Assembly (NCBI GenBank): GCA_016712345.1
Contig: JADJRH010000011.1
Location: forward strand, 3,286,001-3,350,000
Length of the DNA: 64,000 bases
Source: Polyangiaceae bacterium
GTDB taxonomy: Bacteria > Myxococcota_A > Polyangia > Polyangiales > Polyangiaceae
Direction of reading: 5' to 3'
Under the pieces are notes generated by a model. That model did not search any database. It was not told the DNA's origin and saw nothing but the letters and a program-made list of their open reading frames with translations. This document shows positions 17,739 through 26,701 of the stretch, one piece after another. Made by a program: the position numbers and the translations under genes. Within the stretch, counting starts at the first letter, position 1. Every line of letters begins with the position of its first letter.

Positions 17739-19298
17739 CTAAAATCCAAGGATGTTTTCGGCTGCGCCTTTGGCGCCGGCTCCGTCGGCTCCCTGACCAA
17801 GCCCACCGTCTCCAGCCGCTCCCAGGGTAAACGTGACGCCCTCCATGGAAGGTGCCGCACCGGTATGGGCAATTCCAACCGCGTGGCCGCCGCGACCGCC
17901 GCCGCCTCGACCACCGGCACCGCCTGCGCCGCCGTTTCCACCTTTGCAAGCGATGGCGGAAGCGTCACCCATGCCGGGGTTTCCACCCTTGCCGCCGGGG
18001 CCACCTTCCTGACCCGATGCTCCACCGCCGCCGCTTCCACCCGCGGCAACGGTGATTTTGACATTTTCGAATTGGAGGGTGGCGCTCAAGCTGACAATTC
18101 CAATGGAAGCTCCACCGGCATACCCACCTTTTCCACCTACTCCACCGCAGCCGCCGGCTCCGCCGCCGCCGCCGCTGGGGCCGGCATTCGCGGTGTTTGT
18201 GCACTGTTTGGCGCCGCCGCCGCCTCCACCGCCCTGCCCTACTTGACCGGGTGCCCCGTCGATACCACGAGGGCCGGCAATTCCTGAAACGGTCAGACTG
18301 CCGGGCATGGTATCCGGTGCACCTTTGCCTGGGTCACCGGGTAGGCCGACAATCCCGTTTCCGCCGTTTCCACCGGTGTCACATGTGATCTGACTGGTTT
18401 GACCGAGGCCACCCGCGGCGGTCGCGCCGGCAGGCAGACCCTGACTACCGGCACCTCCGCTGGCGTTCTTTGTCCCGCTCCCGCCCAACCCACCGCTTGC
18501 GTCGGTTAGATCGCAAGTATTTTGACCACCGTCCCCTCCCAGTTTACCGGTGGCGTCAACGCAACCCATCAAACCGTCCATGCCATCCGGGCCTTGTGTA
18601 CCCATTCCCGCCGGAGGTTCACCCGGGGCGCCCGCGCTGCCGTTTCCAGCACTCAGATCGCACCGTGCCATGTCCAAGCTGGTTCCACCCTCCGCCACGA
18701 CGGCAATGGAAGATCTACCCTCTGACAGTGTTCCCGCCCCAAGCTCGGGAGCGTCCTGCACCTTGATTGAAAAGTCCTCGATCCTCAGGGTTCCATCACC
18801 GCTGACCTTGAGTGGAACCTCCCCTTTGGGGCCCTCAACGGTGGACTTTGTGTTGGGGGAATAGGCCCAGGTCTCGCAGCTTAGCCCGCCGAAAAGAAAC
18901 ACACCCGCCTGACTTACCACAACGGCCTCTGCGTACACTTTGGCCGCGTCGGCGCATGCGTACACACTTATCCCCTTTGTCATTGCCTTTGTAAAGGTGG
19001 CAAACGGTTTTTCTTTGGTGCCGTCACCCGTCATGTCATCACCCACGTGACTGACAAACACGCCGCAGCTGTTATCGACCGCGCTGCTTGTCATGCTGGG
19101 TACACATTCTACAGCCACAGAAGAAGTGGTAGACGACGTGGTTGTACCGCCGGTTCCACCGGTGCCGGAAGTTCCGGTCGTGGTGGAGCCTCCCCCCTCC
19201 CCTTGCACGAAGTAGTCAGGATTGGATAGTGGGTCGGAACAGCCGCCCAAAAGGGCGCCGAATGTGAACGCAGCCGCGGTAAAAAGGTGAGCGCGCAT
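17739..19298 (-). CDS. Gly-rich lipoprotein with DUF1565-like N-terminal region
   Basis: The signal ends in lipobox LLGGC (Cys about residue 20), followed by a Gly/Thr/Ser linker. Residues about 75-95 (SHVGDDMTGDGTKEKPFATF) match the start of DUF1565/right-handed beta-helix surface proteins, which usually read V-x-x-x-GDD...G-T...KPF-TI. From about residue 190 on the sequence is extremely Gly-rich (GGNGGNG, GGGGGGGA), like PE-PGRS or collagen-like tails, and includes several Cys. Probably exported and surface exposed; function unknown. It is the last gene of a minus-strand run; the next gene upstream (19321) ends 22 nt before its start. Confidence 0.75.
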   Translation of the reverse strand: MRAHLFTAAAFTFGALLGGCSDPLSNPDYFVQGEGGGSTTTGTSGTGGTGGTTTSSTTSSVAVECVPSMTSSAVDNSCGVFVSHVGDDMTGDGTKEKPFATFTKAMTKGISVYACADAAKVYAEAVVVSQAGVFLFGGLSCETWAYSPNTKSTVEGPKGEVPLKVSGDGTLRIEDFSIKVQDAPELGAGTLSEGRSSIAVVAEGGTSLDMARCDLSAGNGSAGAPGEPPAGMGTQGPDGMDGLMGCVDATGKLGGDGGQNTCDLTDASGGLGGSGTKNASGGAGSQGLPAGATAAGGLGQTSQITCDTGGNGGNGIVGLPGDPGKGAPDTMPGSLTVSGIAGPRGIDGAPGQVGQGGGGGGGAKQCTNTANAGPSGGGGGAGGCGGVGGKGGYAGGASIGIVSLSATLQFENVKITVAAGGSGGGGASGQEGGPGGKGGNPGMGDASAIACKGGNGGAGGAGGRGGGGRGGHAVGIAHTGAAPSMEGVTFTLGAAGDGGLGQGADGAGAKGAAENILGF

Positions 19299-19320
19299 GG
19301 GATGATCTCCTAAGGTAAGG

Positions 19321-20505
19321 TTAGAACGACCCGCTCATTACAAGCCCACCCCCCTGGTGGCTTGCAACCGGGGTAACGCGGACTTGACCCGACTTTGGCG
19401 AGGAAGATGGGAGGAGGAGCCAAATGCCCCCGGCGGCGGCAATGGCGGCCCCACCAATCAACATTCCCAATCCTGCGCCGCCGGCCGTTGAAACGAAGCC
19501 CGCTTTTGATCGCAGCTCTTCACACCCGGGGTCTTCACCTGAGCGAGCGGTTCGACCACATTGGGCAGGTTTTACCAACGGACTGGAGGCGATCTCACCT
19601 TCAGTGGAAGCCGACAACCCAAGCAATACTCCCCCCACAATCGCTACAACTCCACCGCCGCCGAGAAGCACATATCCCGGCATTTTGCTGCGGCTTTCCA
19701 CAACCGGCGCCGTGGTTGTGGGCGTTGCAGTAGGTGTACCTTTTCCACCAAAACCGGCGGCTCGCTCAAGTGCAATGGGCACGTCGAGCGTTTCACCCTC
19801 TTTCAACTCAAGAACTTTTTCTTGACTCTCATACCCTTCCCGCCAGATCCGAAATGTGGACTTTCCGGGTGCGACAAATACAGGGTCGAGAAGAGGTGTT
19901 TGGTATTTCTTCCCATCGGCGGTGTCGACCAATTCAACCCCGTCAACCGGGTCGTTTCCACTTTTGACAGTAAAGTTGACGGTGCCCACTTTGGCCCGCG
20001 CTTCAGCGATGTCGCGCTCAATACTGGGGCGTTTGGGATCTTTTGGATCGGCGAGGCGGAGCGCGATGGTGAGATGTTCGGCGGCGTCGCGGTACATTTT
20101 GAGTTCAAGCTCGGTGACGCCGAGATTGCGGACGATGCGCTGATTTTTGAGGTCAAGCGCCCATGCGGATTTGTACGAAGCGAGGGCTTGCGCAAACTTG
20201 CCTTCACGAAAAAGGGCGTTTCCCTCTTTGAACTGCGCCGTGGCTTTTTCGCTCATCGCAGCGTCCACGTCGGTTGCGATTTCATGCGCGTTGGTGGTTG
20301 AGGTGGGCGCCGCGGAAGCGGTGGGTTGCGCCGACGCCTTGGTTGTTCCAGCCGGCGCGGGACCACTTTTCGTCTGGGCGACGGACGCGGCCGGCACGAG
20401 CAAAAACGCCGTTAAAATAAGCGCTTTTGCAGCGCGCGCACATCGCGTGGGCGGCGACTTGGAGGCGGGCTCTTGGGTGTACACAAGTGCGGAACGAAAA
20501 CGCAT
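19321..20505 (-). CDS. TPR and PEGA-like domain membrane/periplasmic protein
   Basis: 394 aa. An N-terminal hydrophobic signal (ALILTAFLLVPAASVAQ) is followed by an Ala/Thr linker and a TPR unit (AQFKEGNALFREGKFAQALASYKSAWAL, about residues 90-150). A PEGA-like strand region follows (KVGTVNFTVKSGNDPVDGVELV... PGKSTFRIWREGYE). Two hydrophobic segments (about 275-297 and 335-362) lie near the end. This TPR-PEGA-TM architecture is common in myxobacteria and its role is unknown. It points the same way as the lipoprotein gene at 17739, with 22 nt between them, so they are probably one transcription unit. Confidence 0.75.
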   Translation of the reverse strand: MRFRSALVYTQEPASKSPPTRCARAAKALILTAFLLVPAASVAQTKSGPAPAGTTKASAQPTASAAPTSTTNAHEIATDVDAAMSEKATAQFKEGNALFREGKFAQALASYKSAWALDLKNQRIVRNLGVTELELKMYRDAAEHLTIALRLADPKDPKRPSIERDIAEARAKVGTVNFTVKSGNDPVDGVELVDTADGKKYQTPLLDPVFVAPGKSTFRIWREGYESQEKVLELKEGETLDVPIALERAAGFGGKGTPTATPTTTAPVVESRSKMPGYVLLGGGGVVAIVGGVLLGLSASTEGEIASSPLVKPAQCGRTARSGEDPGCEELRSKAGFVSTAGGAGLGMLIGGAAIAAAGGIWLLLPSSSPKSGQVRVTPVASHQGGGLVMSGSF

Positions 20506-20612
20506 GGCGAACCCTCGCTTTGGATCTTCATAATACGAAGCGACGGCCGAGAGGAAAATTCGTGTCGCTTGGGGGCGATTCGCTCCAGGTTGTTGCTTCG
20601 TTTGCGCGGGAC

Positions 20613-20680
20613 CGCCCCCTGAGCGGGCGAAGCGAGCGATTTGGGGGCGGCGCGCCGCGATCGCGGCGCGGGTGGGGGCA
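20613..20680. repeat. Dispersed repeat copy 1 with a 20-bp perfect palindrome
   Basis: CGCCCCC (20613-20619) and GGGGGCG (20643-20649) are inverted. They are followed by the palindrome CGCGCCGCGATCGCGGCGCG (20651-20670) and GGTGGGGGCA. The block GAGCGATTTGGGGGCG...GGGTGGGGGCA recurs at 56829-56908. It sits just after the polyprenyl synthetase stop, so it may act as a terminator. Confidence 0.6.
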
Positions 20681-20682
20681 CT

Positions 20683-21765
20683 TTAGGAAGATGCACTTTC
20701 GGCGATGACTTTGTTTGCGTACACAAGGAGGTTGTCTTCGAACACTTTCATTCCTTCACGCGCGGCGCTCGGAAAACCGGCCAAATCGGCAACTTTGGCT
20801 GCGGCGGCGATCTCGGTGCGAATGCGCTCGGCGCAGGCGGAAGCGATGCCGCTCTGCTCGATAATGCGAAGGAGTGCACCGCGCTCACCCACGGCGACAA
20901 CCTGTTTTCCAACAATGGAATCAACAAACGCGAGGTCGTCTTCGTTCAGGCGTTCTCGCAACAAAAGCAGCGGCAAACTCGGTCTTCCAAGCAGGAGATC
21001 TTGGAGCGCGTCTTTGCCTGTGAGAGTGGCGGGACTGAGAAGATCGGTGAGATCGTCGGTTGTTTGAAACGCGACACCGATGTGTTCACCCCATGTCATT
21101 GCGCTTTCGGTGGAGGCGTTTGGATTGGCAATCACAAGGCCCGCGGCAAACGGCGCTGCAAACGAATGGTGAGCAGTTTTGTCGAGAACGGCGCTCCGAA
21201 GGCCGGCTTCGCCACCTGAAATGGCCTTGAAACCAAGCAGATCTTGAAACTGCCCGGCGCCCGCGCGTACACATGCGTTGAGCATGATGTGAAACGCTTT
21301 TGACATTCCCGCGGGAGCATCGGCGGGTGGCGTCATTTTCTGAACGGCCACCATGGACAATGTGCTCGCGACAACGGTTGCGAGATCGCGCGCTGTTTGC
21401 CAGCCCGACGAGGGCTCGGCCTGTTGAAGCGAGATGCGCAATGCCGGCTTGTTTCGACGCAGCGTGGCGTTGTCCATCACGTCGTCGAGCACAAGCATGA
21501 AGAGGTGGAGCAGCTCCACTCCCGCGGCAAACTGTTCAATGTGTACACCTGACGGACTGCCGCCGCCGGCCATGCTGCCCAACAAAACAAGCTGAGCGCG
21601 AAGCTGGTGTTTGGGGCTTTGATGAACGGCAAGCGTGCTCTCAACAGCTTTTTTCCAGGCCGCGGTGGCTCCCAGGCTTTCAAGAGAGGCAATCGCTTGG
21701 GACGCGATTTCATCAATGCGTAGAAGAGGCTGTCGCATCTCTTCGCGGGCGTGTTGTAAAGGCAT
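20683..21765 (-). CDS. Polyprenyl (isoprenyl) diphosphate synthase family protein
   Basis: 360 aa from the ATG at 21765, which is preceded by AAGGACAAG. Class I trans-prenyltransferase fold with the first Asp-rich motif LDDVMD (about residues 93-98) and the second TTDDLTD (about 235-241); both are needed to bind Mg and diphosphates. KTAHHSF between them is like the usual KT substrate-binding site. It should elongate isopentenyl units to a linear polyprenyl diphosphate (quinone or carotenoid precursor), but chain length cannot be told. It is divergent from the threonine-dehydratase-like gene; 21766-21849 should hold both promoters. The longer frame upstream to 22104 is rejected. Confidence 0.88.
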   Translation of the reverse strand: MPLQHAREEMRQPLLRIDEIASQAIASLESLGATAAWKKAVESTLAVHQSPKHQLRAQLVLLGSMAGGGSPSGVHIEQFAAGVELLHLFMLVLDDVMDNATLRRNKPALRISLQQAEPSSGWQTARDLATVVASTLSMVAVQKMTPPADAPAGMSKAFHIMLNACVRAGAGQFQDLLGFKAISGGEAGLRSAVLDKTAHHSFAAPFAAGLVIANPNASTESAMTWGEHIGVAFQTTDDLTDLLSPATLTGKDALQDLLLGRPSLPLLLLRERLNEDDLAFVDSIVGKQVVAVGERGALLRIIEQSGIASACAERIRTEIAAAAKVADLAGFPSAAREGMKVFEDNLLVYANKVIAESASS

Positions 21766-21849
21766 CTTGTCCTTGTTGTCGGTGAAGGCTGTTCGAAAGT
21801 GTAGAGCAAAACCTCGGCGAAACGACAGAGCACGGGTACGCTCCGCGGC

Positions 21850-22833
21850 ATGTTGGATTGGCCGATATCGCTTGCCGACGTGGAGCGCGCGCGTCTGCGA
21901 ACAAAAGCGTTTCTGACAAAAACTCCCCTGATGGCGCATCCGCTCCTCGACGAAGCGGTGGGGCACGACATTCGGGTGTGGGTTAAACACGAAAATCACC
22001 AGCCAACAGGGTCTTTTAAAGTTCGAAACGGTCTGAGCGCTGTGACAGCGCTGGGCGTCGAAGAGCGCGCTCGCGGGGTGACGGCGGCCACGCGTGGCAA
22101 TCACGGTTTGGGGATTGCGTACTCAGCGCGGGCGCTCGGGTGCAAGGCGACGATTTGTGTACCCATTGGCAATAACCCGGAGAAAAACGCTGCAATGAAG
22201 GCGCTCGGGGCAGACGTTATCGAGCGTGGGAGGGACTACGATGAGGCCGTTTTAACGGCGAACGAATTGGTTCATCAACGTGGAATGACGCTCATCCACT
22301 CCACGAACGATGTGAGCGTTATCGCGGGTGCTGCCACGATGAGCCTTGAGATTTGGGAAGACGCGCCTGAGCTGGATGCGCTTGTGATTGCTGTGGGCGG
22401 CGGCTCGCAGGCGGTGGGCGCTCTGACGATTGCGCGCGAACTGGCTCCGCATTGGGATGTGTACGCTGTGCAGGCGGCCGGCGCTTCGGCAATCTGCGAC
22501 AGCTTTCACGCGAAAAAACCTTTAAAAAAAGACTCGGCGGATACGTTTGCCGACGGGCTTGCCACGCGGTCGACCTACGAAAAAACGTTTGGCGCGCTGC
22601 TCGCGGGGTTGCGCGACTTCGTGACGGTGACCGATGCCGAGATTGCCGAGGCGGTGCGTGCGTACCTTTCGGCAACGCACAATCTGGCGGAAGGCGCCGG
22701 CGCGGCGGGCTTGGCGGGCCTTATGAAACTTGGCCCGCGGCTCGCGGGGAAACGAGTGGGGATTGTTTTGTCGGGTGGAAATATCGACCGCGAAACGCTC
22801 AAGCGGGTTTTGGTGCAAAAAGACGCGATGTGA
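21850..22833 (+). CDS. Threonine dehydratase-like PLP enzyme
   Basis: 327 aa, fold type II PLP enzyme. The PLP lysine lies in GSFKVRN (Lys about residue 57) and the phosphate-binding loop is GGGSQAVG rather than the usual GGGGL. C-terminal LSGGN closes the cofactor site. The family includes catabolic threonine/serine dehydratases (deaminating to 2-oxoacids) and hydroxyaspartate ammonia-lyases. There is no ACT regulatory domain, which argues against biosynthetic IlvA. Cytoplasmic. The exact substrate is uncertain. No operon partner; the next gene is a lipoprotein 119 nt downstream. Confidence 0.88.
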   Translation: MLDWPISLADVERARLRTKAFLTKTPLMAHPLLDEAVGHDIRVWVKHENHQPTGSFKVRNGLSAVTALGVEERARGVTAATRGNHGLGIAYSARALGCKATICVPIGNNPEKNAAMKALGADVIERGRDYDEAVLTANELVHQRGMTLIHSTNDVSVIAGAATMSLEIWEDAPELDALVIAVGGGSQAVGALTIARELAPHWDVYAVQAAGASAICDSFHAKKPLKKDSADTFADGLATRSTYEKTFGALLAGLRDFVTVTDAEIAEAVRAYLSATHNLAEGAGAAGLAGLMKLGPRLAGKRVGIVLSGGNIDRETLKRVLVQKDAM

Positions 22834-22952
22834 GATCTGCCTTTGGGGAGGTGTTTTTGTGTACACACGGCGATCGCGAAATCTCGGTGGCGAAATAAGG
22901 CGTTTGCTTGCGATGCGCGACGCCGACAGGGGGGTCGTGGTATGCGGCAAAA

Positions 22953-23585
22953 ATGGTCTTTTGCGTGCGAACCTTGAAAACGGGGTTTTGGGCTTTACCG
23001 GTGCTGTTGGCTTTTTCGGGGGCCGCTTGTGACGACGGCAGCTCGTCTACCCAAGGTGGCAGCGGTCAGACAACGTCGAGCGATCCGCACGTGTACCCTG
23101 AGCCGAACGGTACACACATCTCTGAGAAAGAGGCGTGTGACAAGCTGACGGATAAGCAGGCCGACCTGCTGTTGGAACTGAAGTGCGTGGGTACGGGCCA
23201 AACCTGCCCGGCATTTTTGCGATCGCAATTTCAGGTGGCTTGTATGGAGTATGACTTGGGCAGTGTGAACGGCTGCATTGCCTATTACAGCGAGCAAAAA
23301 ACGTGTGATGGGCTGAAGTCCGCGATTGATGCATGTGTGATCACGGCTTATCCGGGTACAGAACCCGCGGGCTGTCCAAGCGGAACCGGTGGAACGGGCG
23401 GAACCGGCGGCGGTACCACTTCAAGTTCATCAAGCACGGGTGGAACGGGCGGTACGGGTGGAACCGGCGGCTCGACAACGAGTGGAATGGGTGGAACAAC
23501 GGGCTCCACGTCGATGGGTGGAACGGCGGGTTCTACAACGAGTGGAATGGGTGGAACGACGGCTTCGAGCAGCAGCGGTATGTGA
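22953..23585 (+). CDS. Small Cys-containing lipoprotein with Gly/Thr tail
   Basis: The start at 22953 (MVFCVRTLKTG) gives a signal with lipobox SGAAC (Cys about residue 26). A longer frame from 22908 is possible but lacks extra support. The central 110 residues contain paired Cys (ACDKLTDKQ, TCPAF, ACMEY, GCIAYY, TCDGL, ACVIT). The last 70 residues are Gly/Thr/Ser repeats (GGTGGTGG, SGMGGTT). Typical myxobacterial exported lipoprotein of unknown function. It is convergent with the SRPBCC gene; the 29-nt gap between them holds GGGTAGAC twice. Confidence 0.75.
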   Translation: MVFCVRTLKTGFWALPVLLAFSGAACDDGSSSTQGGSGQTTSSDPHVYPEPNGTHISEKEACDKLTDKQADLLLELKCVGTGQTCPAFLRSQFQVACMEYDLGSVNGCIAYYSEQKTCDGLKSAIDACVITAYPGTEPAGCPSGTGGTGGTGGGTTSSSSSTGGTGGTGGTGGSTTSGMGGTTGSTSMGGTAGSTTSGMGGTTASSSSGM

Positions 23586-23614
23586 TGGGTAGACGACCCG
23601 TTGGGTAGACTTTG

Positions 23615-24277
23615 TCAGGGCATGGCCTCGGCGCGCTTTTTCATGGCGATGAGGCCTTTTTTGGCGCCGTCCAGGTTGGCTTTGTTGACAAGGAAGTCGG
23701 GCAGAGGCAGCGAGGGGTGCAAAAACACCTGAAGGGTCAGCTCGGTGCGGTCGGCCGGCAGTTCTTTGAGGGTCCACAGAGCTTTAAACTGTTTGACATT
23801 CCCATCGAGAAAACGCGCTTCGTGAACTTCGCGTTCACCGTCTTTGCGGGCAGGTAAGATCTCAACGTTGGCGTACATCTTGGCGACGCCGCCGAGGGTT
23901 GTGATCTCCATGTACACCTTGGAGTTGCCCGAAGGGAGAGGCGCGAGAATTTTGGCGTCTGAATATTCAGGCATGAACTGCGGGTAGTCTTCAAACTTGT
24001 GGATGGCGACGCGCAGCTTCTCAATGGGCGCTTTGACAACTCCGGTGGCTTTGGCCTCTACCAAGTCACTGCCGGCGATGGGGACAGCCACGGGCTCAAC
24101 CTCTTCGGTTTGACTTGCGCTCGATGACTTGCCGGCGTCGCTCGCTGTGGGCCCGTCGGCACTGGCGACCTGGTCCACAACCGTTTTGGGGCTTGGCTGA
24201 GCGGTGCACGCCGCGAGGTAAGGTGCTGAAAGGACAACAGCTAAACCCAGAAATTGCCGACTCTGTGACCAAGCCAT
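23615..24277 (-). CDS. SRPBCC (START/cyclase-like) domain lipoprotein
   Basis: 220 aa from ATG 24277, giving a signal with lipobox LAAC (Cys about residue 23). After an acidic linker, residues about 80-210 form a SRPBCC/polyketide-cyclase-like fold: ATGVVKAPIEKLRVAIHKFEDYPQFMPEYSDAKIL is the typical opening (V-x-AP...V-x-x-x-x-x-D-x-x-x-x-P-F-M). The C-terminal helix (NKANLDGAKKGLIAMKKRAE) matches the long closing helix of this fold. Such domains bind lipids or other hydrophobic ligands. An outer-membrane-anchored ligand-binding role is an inference. It is followed upstream by the copper-monooxygenase-like gene in the same direction, 110 nt apart. Confidence 0.8.
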   Translation of the reverse strand: MAWSQSRQFLGLAVVLSAPYLAACTAQPSPKTVVDQVASADGPTASDAGKSSSASQTEEVEPVAVPIAGSDLVEAKATGVVKAPIEKLRVAIHKFEDYPQFMPEYSDAKILAPLPSGNSKVYMEITTLGGVAKMYANVEILPARKDGEREVHEARFLDGNVKQFKALWTLKELPADRTELTLQVFLHPSLPLPDFLVNKANLDGAKKGLIAMKKRAEAMP

Positions 24278-24386
24278 GACGTGGAATGTGGCCCACCCAA
24301 CGTGTGCTGTCCAGGTTTGTGCAATGCTGTTTTGAGCGCGAAATTGGCTGCGCGGCACACCTGTACAGTGCAGCCTGCTGGTTACT

Positions 24387-25823
24387 CTACTGGCTCTTGT
24401 ACAGGAGGGGTAAGACGGCGAGGCACATTTCGTCGAGGGTAGATTCACCCAAATACACATCGACAGGGCTTTGGAGATTTTGGTCTTTGAGAGCTTTTTG
24501 CACGTACGGATTGTTCATTGTGTTGTCGTAGGTGCAGCGCATTTTTAGGACGTCGCCGGGTAGAAAACGGGGTAAATCGTTAATGGCCGCGTCGTACGCG
24601 TAGGCGCGCTGCCAGGCAAAATTCCAGTCGGGTGTTTGGACTAAACACTCTTTTCCTTTTTCGGGTGACTGGAGGTTATTGTGTTCGACCTCAACGAGCA
24701 TGTCGCGCCCGACGTAGTGCATGTGGGTGCCAGCGCCGTAAACGAACAGCTCGGGCATGGGACCGCCGTTGATGGTGGATGGTAAGGTGAAGAGCATTGT
24801 TTCGGTGTGATTTGACGCGTTGGAAGGAATGCGAAATTCGATTTTTGCCTTGTCGTTGGGGCCGGGTTGAAGGCCGTCACCGTTGGGTTGAAGGCCGGGG
24901 AAGTTACCCAAGAGTACAAACGCCATTTGATACTCGGGCGATTCTGTAAACCGCATTTGGACGCGGGTAGAATCGGGGTCATGGGTAGTGCCCGCGGGAT
25001 GATAGTGAATTTGCATGACCAAGCGCGATCCGGCGGGTAGGCGTGTGCCGATGTTGGGGGCGAGTTCAAAAGGTACACCTCCGGGCGCCCAGGCTCCAAT
25101 CAGGTCGCCGTTTACCCCGGAGCCGCCGAAGCACTCATAGCTGCCTGTTTCGTCGGCGAGCGCGTCACTTTCGGCATTGGGGTCAACAAATAGGAGGGCA
25201 TGGTGAACCACTTTGGAGTTGCCGGCAACAAAGTGCCAGCCGTTCATGAACATGTCTTTGGTGAAGCCCGGGTCCATGACGAAGCAGCGAAACTGGTCTT
25301 GATCGCCGCTGGAAACGAAGGGTTTTACCGGTTCTACCTCCAAGGTCTTACCGGGTAGATCGGCGCCCTTTAAGTCGATGGGAGGCGGAGCGTCGGCGGG
25401 ATTACCTTCAGGTGAGCCGGCGTCATGCCAGGCGGCAATCAGGTCAATGTCAGATTGCGAAAGGCGGAGGTCGTCGCGGAAGCCGTGTTTGGGCTTGCAT
25501 TCGTTGGTTTCAAACGCGCCCCAGGGCGGCATTGTGCGCGCCTGAACTTGCTCTTTGATGAGGGTAGAAACGAGTTTTGCCTCGTCGTATTGCATGAGGG
25601 CGAACGGGGCGATGTTGCCGGGCGAGTGGCAACTCTGACAACTCTTCTGAAGGATGGGTTCAATGTCCTTGTGGAAGGTGGGGCCAGACGAAGGTTCTGT
25701 CGTGGTGCTGCCACCCTGACCCCCCTGCCCTCCGGCGCCTGAAGTGGATGATCCTTGCTCGCAGCCGGCAAGAGCCAGGGTCGATGTTGCAAGGAGGAGC
25801 GTCACCGTCGTTCGCAAAGACAT
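24387..25823 (-). CDS. Lipoprotein with c-haem motif and copper type II monooxygenase-like domain
   Basis: 478 aa. Lipobox ALAGC (Cys 21), then a linker, then CQSCH (Cys62-x-x-Cys65-His66), a single c-type haem site. From about residue 190 the copper type II, ascorbate-dependent monooxygenase fold is visible: HHALLFV (copper H-H pair), MQIHYHP and THMHYVGRDML, with WNFAWQRAY near the end. The family's eukaryotic members (PHM, DBM) hydroxylate peptides or catechols; bacterial relatives have no known substrate. Haem plus copper on an exported lipoprotein suggests a periplasmic or outer-membrane redox enzyme fed by electrons through the haem. Promoter presumably within 25824-25977. Confidence 0.88.
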   Translation of the reverse strand: MSLRTTVTLLLATSTLALAGCEQGSSTSGAGGQGGQGGSTTTEPSSGPTFHKDIEPILQKSCQSCHSPGNIAPFALMQYDEAKLVSTLIKEQVQARTMPPWGAFETNECKPKHGFRDDLRLSQSDIDLIAAWHDAGSPEGNPADAPPPIDLKGADLPGKTLEVEPVKPFVSSGDQDQFRCFVMDPGFTKDMFMNGWHFVAGNSKVVHHALLFVDPNAESDALADETGSYECFGGSGVNGDLIGAWAPGGVPFELAPNIGTRLPAGSRLVMQIHYHPAGTTHDPDSTRVQMRFTESPEYQMAFVLLGNFPGLQPNGDGLQPGPNDKAKIEFRIPSNASNHTETMLFTLPSTINGGPMPELFVYGAGTHMHYVGRDMLVEVEHNNLQSPEKGKECLVQTPDWNFAWQRAYAYDAAINDLPRFLPGDVLKMRCTYDNTMNNPYVQKALKDQNLQSPVDVYLGESTLDEMCLAVLPLLYKSQ

Positions 25824-25977
25824 GCTGAAAGGTTATCCGATGCTCCGTGCGGCCTCACGTCAAAATCAAGGCCCGATGCGAAAGGTGCGCACCGCGTGTA
25901 CGTGCTTGGAATTGCTCGGACGAGTGTGTACACAACGCGTTTGGGGCGCGCAAGTCGGGCGGTGACAGGCGAATTTT

Positions 25978-26637
25978 TCAGCGAGCCGATGCCGCGCGAT
26001 TGGGATCCCACAGGTGTTCGGCGATGCCGGCCAGGTGGCTGGCCCAACGACTCCACACAAAAAAAGCGTCGGAAAGCCGATTTAGATAGGCCACAGCGAG
26101 CGGATCGACGTTTGATTCCCGACCCAGCGAAACGCAATGGCGCTCGGCGCGGCGGCAAACTGTTCGGCACACGTGAAGATCGGCGTTGAGCCTTGTTCCG
26201 CCGGGCAAAACGAACGAACGCAACGTGGTTAACTCGGACTGACAGGCGTCCATTTCGCGCTCCAAAAGGTCAACCTCCACTTGGGTGACGCGGGGTTGTT
26301 TGGGATGAACATCTTCGGGCAACGTGGCCAAGATCGAACCCAGATTAAAGAGTTCGTGCTGCACGCGGGCGAGCGTTGCGTCGAGCTTGGCGAGGTCTTC
26401 GGGGCGGGGAAATGAGCCGGAGAGGCTTTCAGAAATGCTCTGCCTGGCTGAGCCGACGAAGGCATTTAACTCGTCGACGGTGCCGTAGGCCTCAATACGA
26501 AGGTTGTCTTTGGGTACGCGTTGACCGCCCACAAGGCCCGTTTCACCTTGATCGCCGTGCCTTGTGTACACACGGTTGATGGTGACTTTGGGGTCGCGAA
26601 AGACGGGTTCGGTGGCGGCGGCGGGGCTGTCGGCCAT
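25978..26637 (-). CDS. Cob(I)alamin adenosyltransferase, PduO type
   Basis: 219 aa from the ATG at 26637. The ATP-binding motif YTRHGDQGETGLVGG sits near residue 22-36, and RRAER (from the C-terminal RxxARxxER motif) is present, as is a long four-helix bundle. The enzyme transfers adenosyl from ATP to cobalamin, giving coenzyme B12, in the cytoplasm. A longer frame from 26703 would overlap the divergent gene and is not chosen. The 64-nt gap to 26702 must hold promoters for both directions. No other B12 gene is nearby. Confidence 0.92.
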   Translation of the reverse strand: MADSPAAATEPVFRDPKVTINRVYTRHGDQGETGLVGGQRVPKDNLRIEAYGTVDELNAFVGSARQSISESLSGSFPRPEDLAKLDATLARVQHELFNLGSILATLPEDVHPKQPRVTQVEVDLLEREMDACQSELTTLRSFVLPGGTRLNADLHVCRTVCRRAERHCVSLGRESNVDPLAVAYLNRLSDAFFVWSRWASHLAGIAEHLWDPNRAASAR

Positions 26638-26701
26638 ATTGAGCGCCCGCTCTAAGGGCGGAGCTTGACGTTGACAAGCGGACGGTGAAAAAGTCCCCGC
26701 C

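Noticed and set aside
17865..18287. Plus-strand Ala-rich ORF opposite the Gly-rich lipoprotein
   Set aside because: It is the reverse complement of a Gly-rich repeat, which routinely gives Ala/Pro-rich false frames.
20683..22104. Longer start of the polyprenyl synthetase (473 aa)
   Set aside because: The extra 113 residues overlap the divergent dehydratase gene and contain no family sequence. ATG 21765 has an AAGGA ribosome site.
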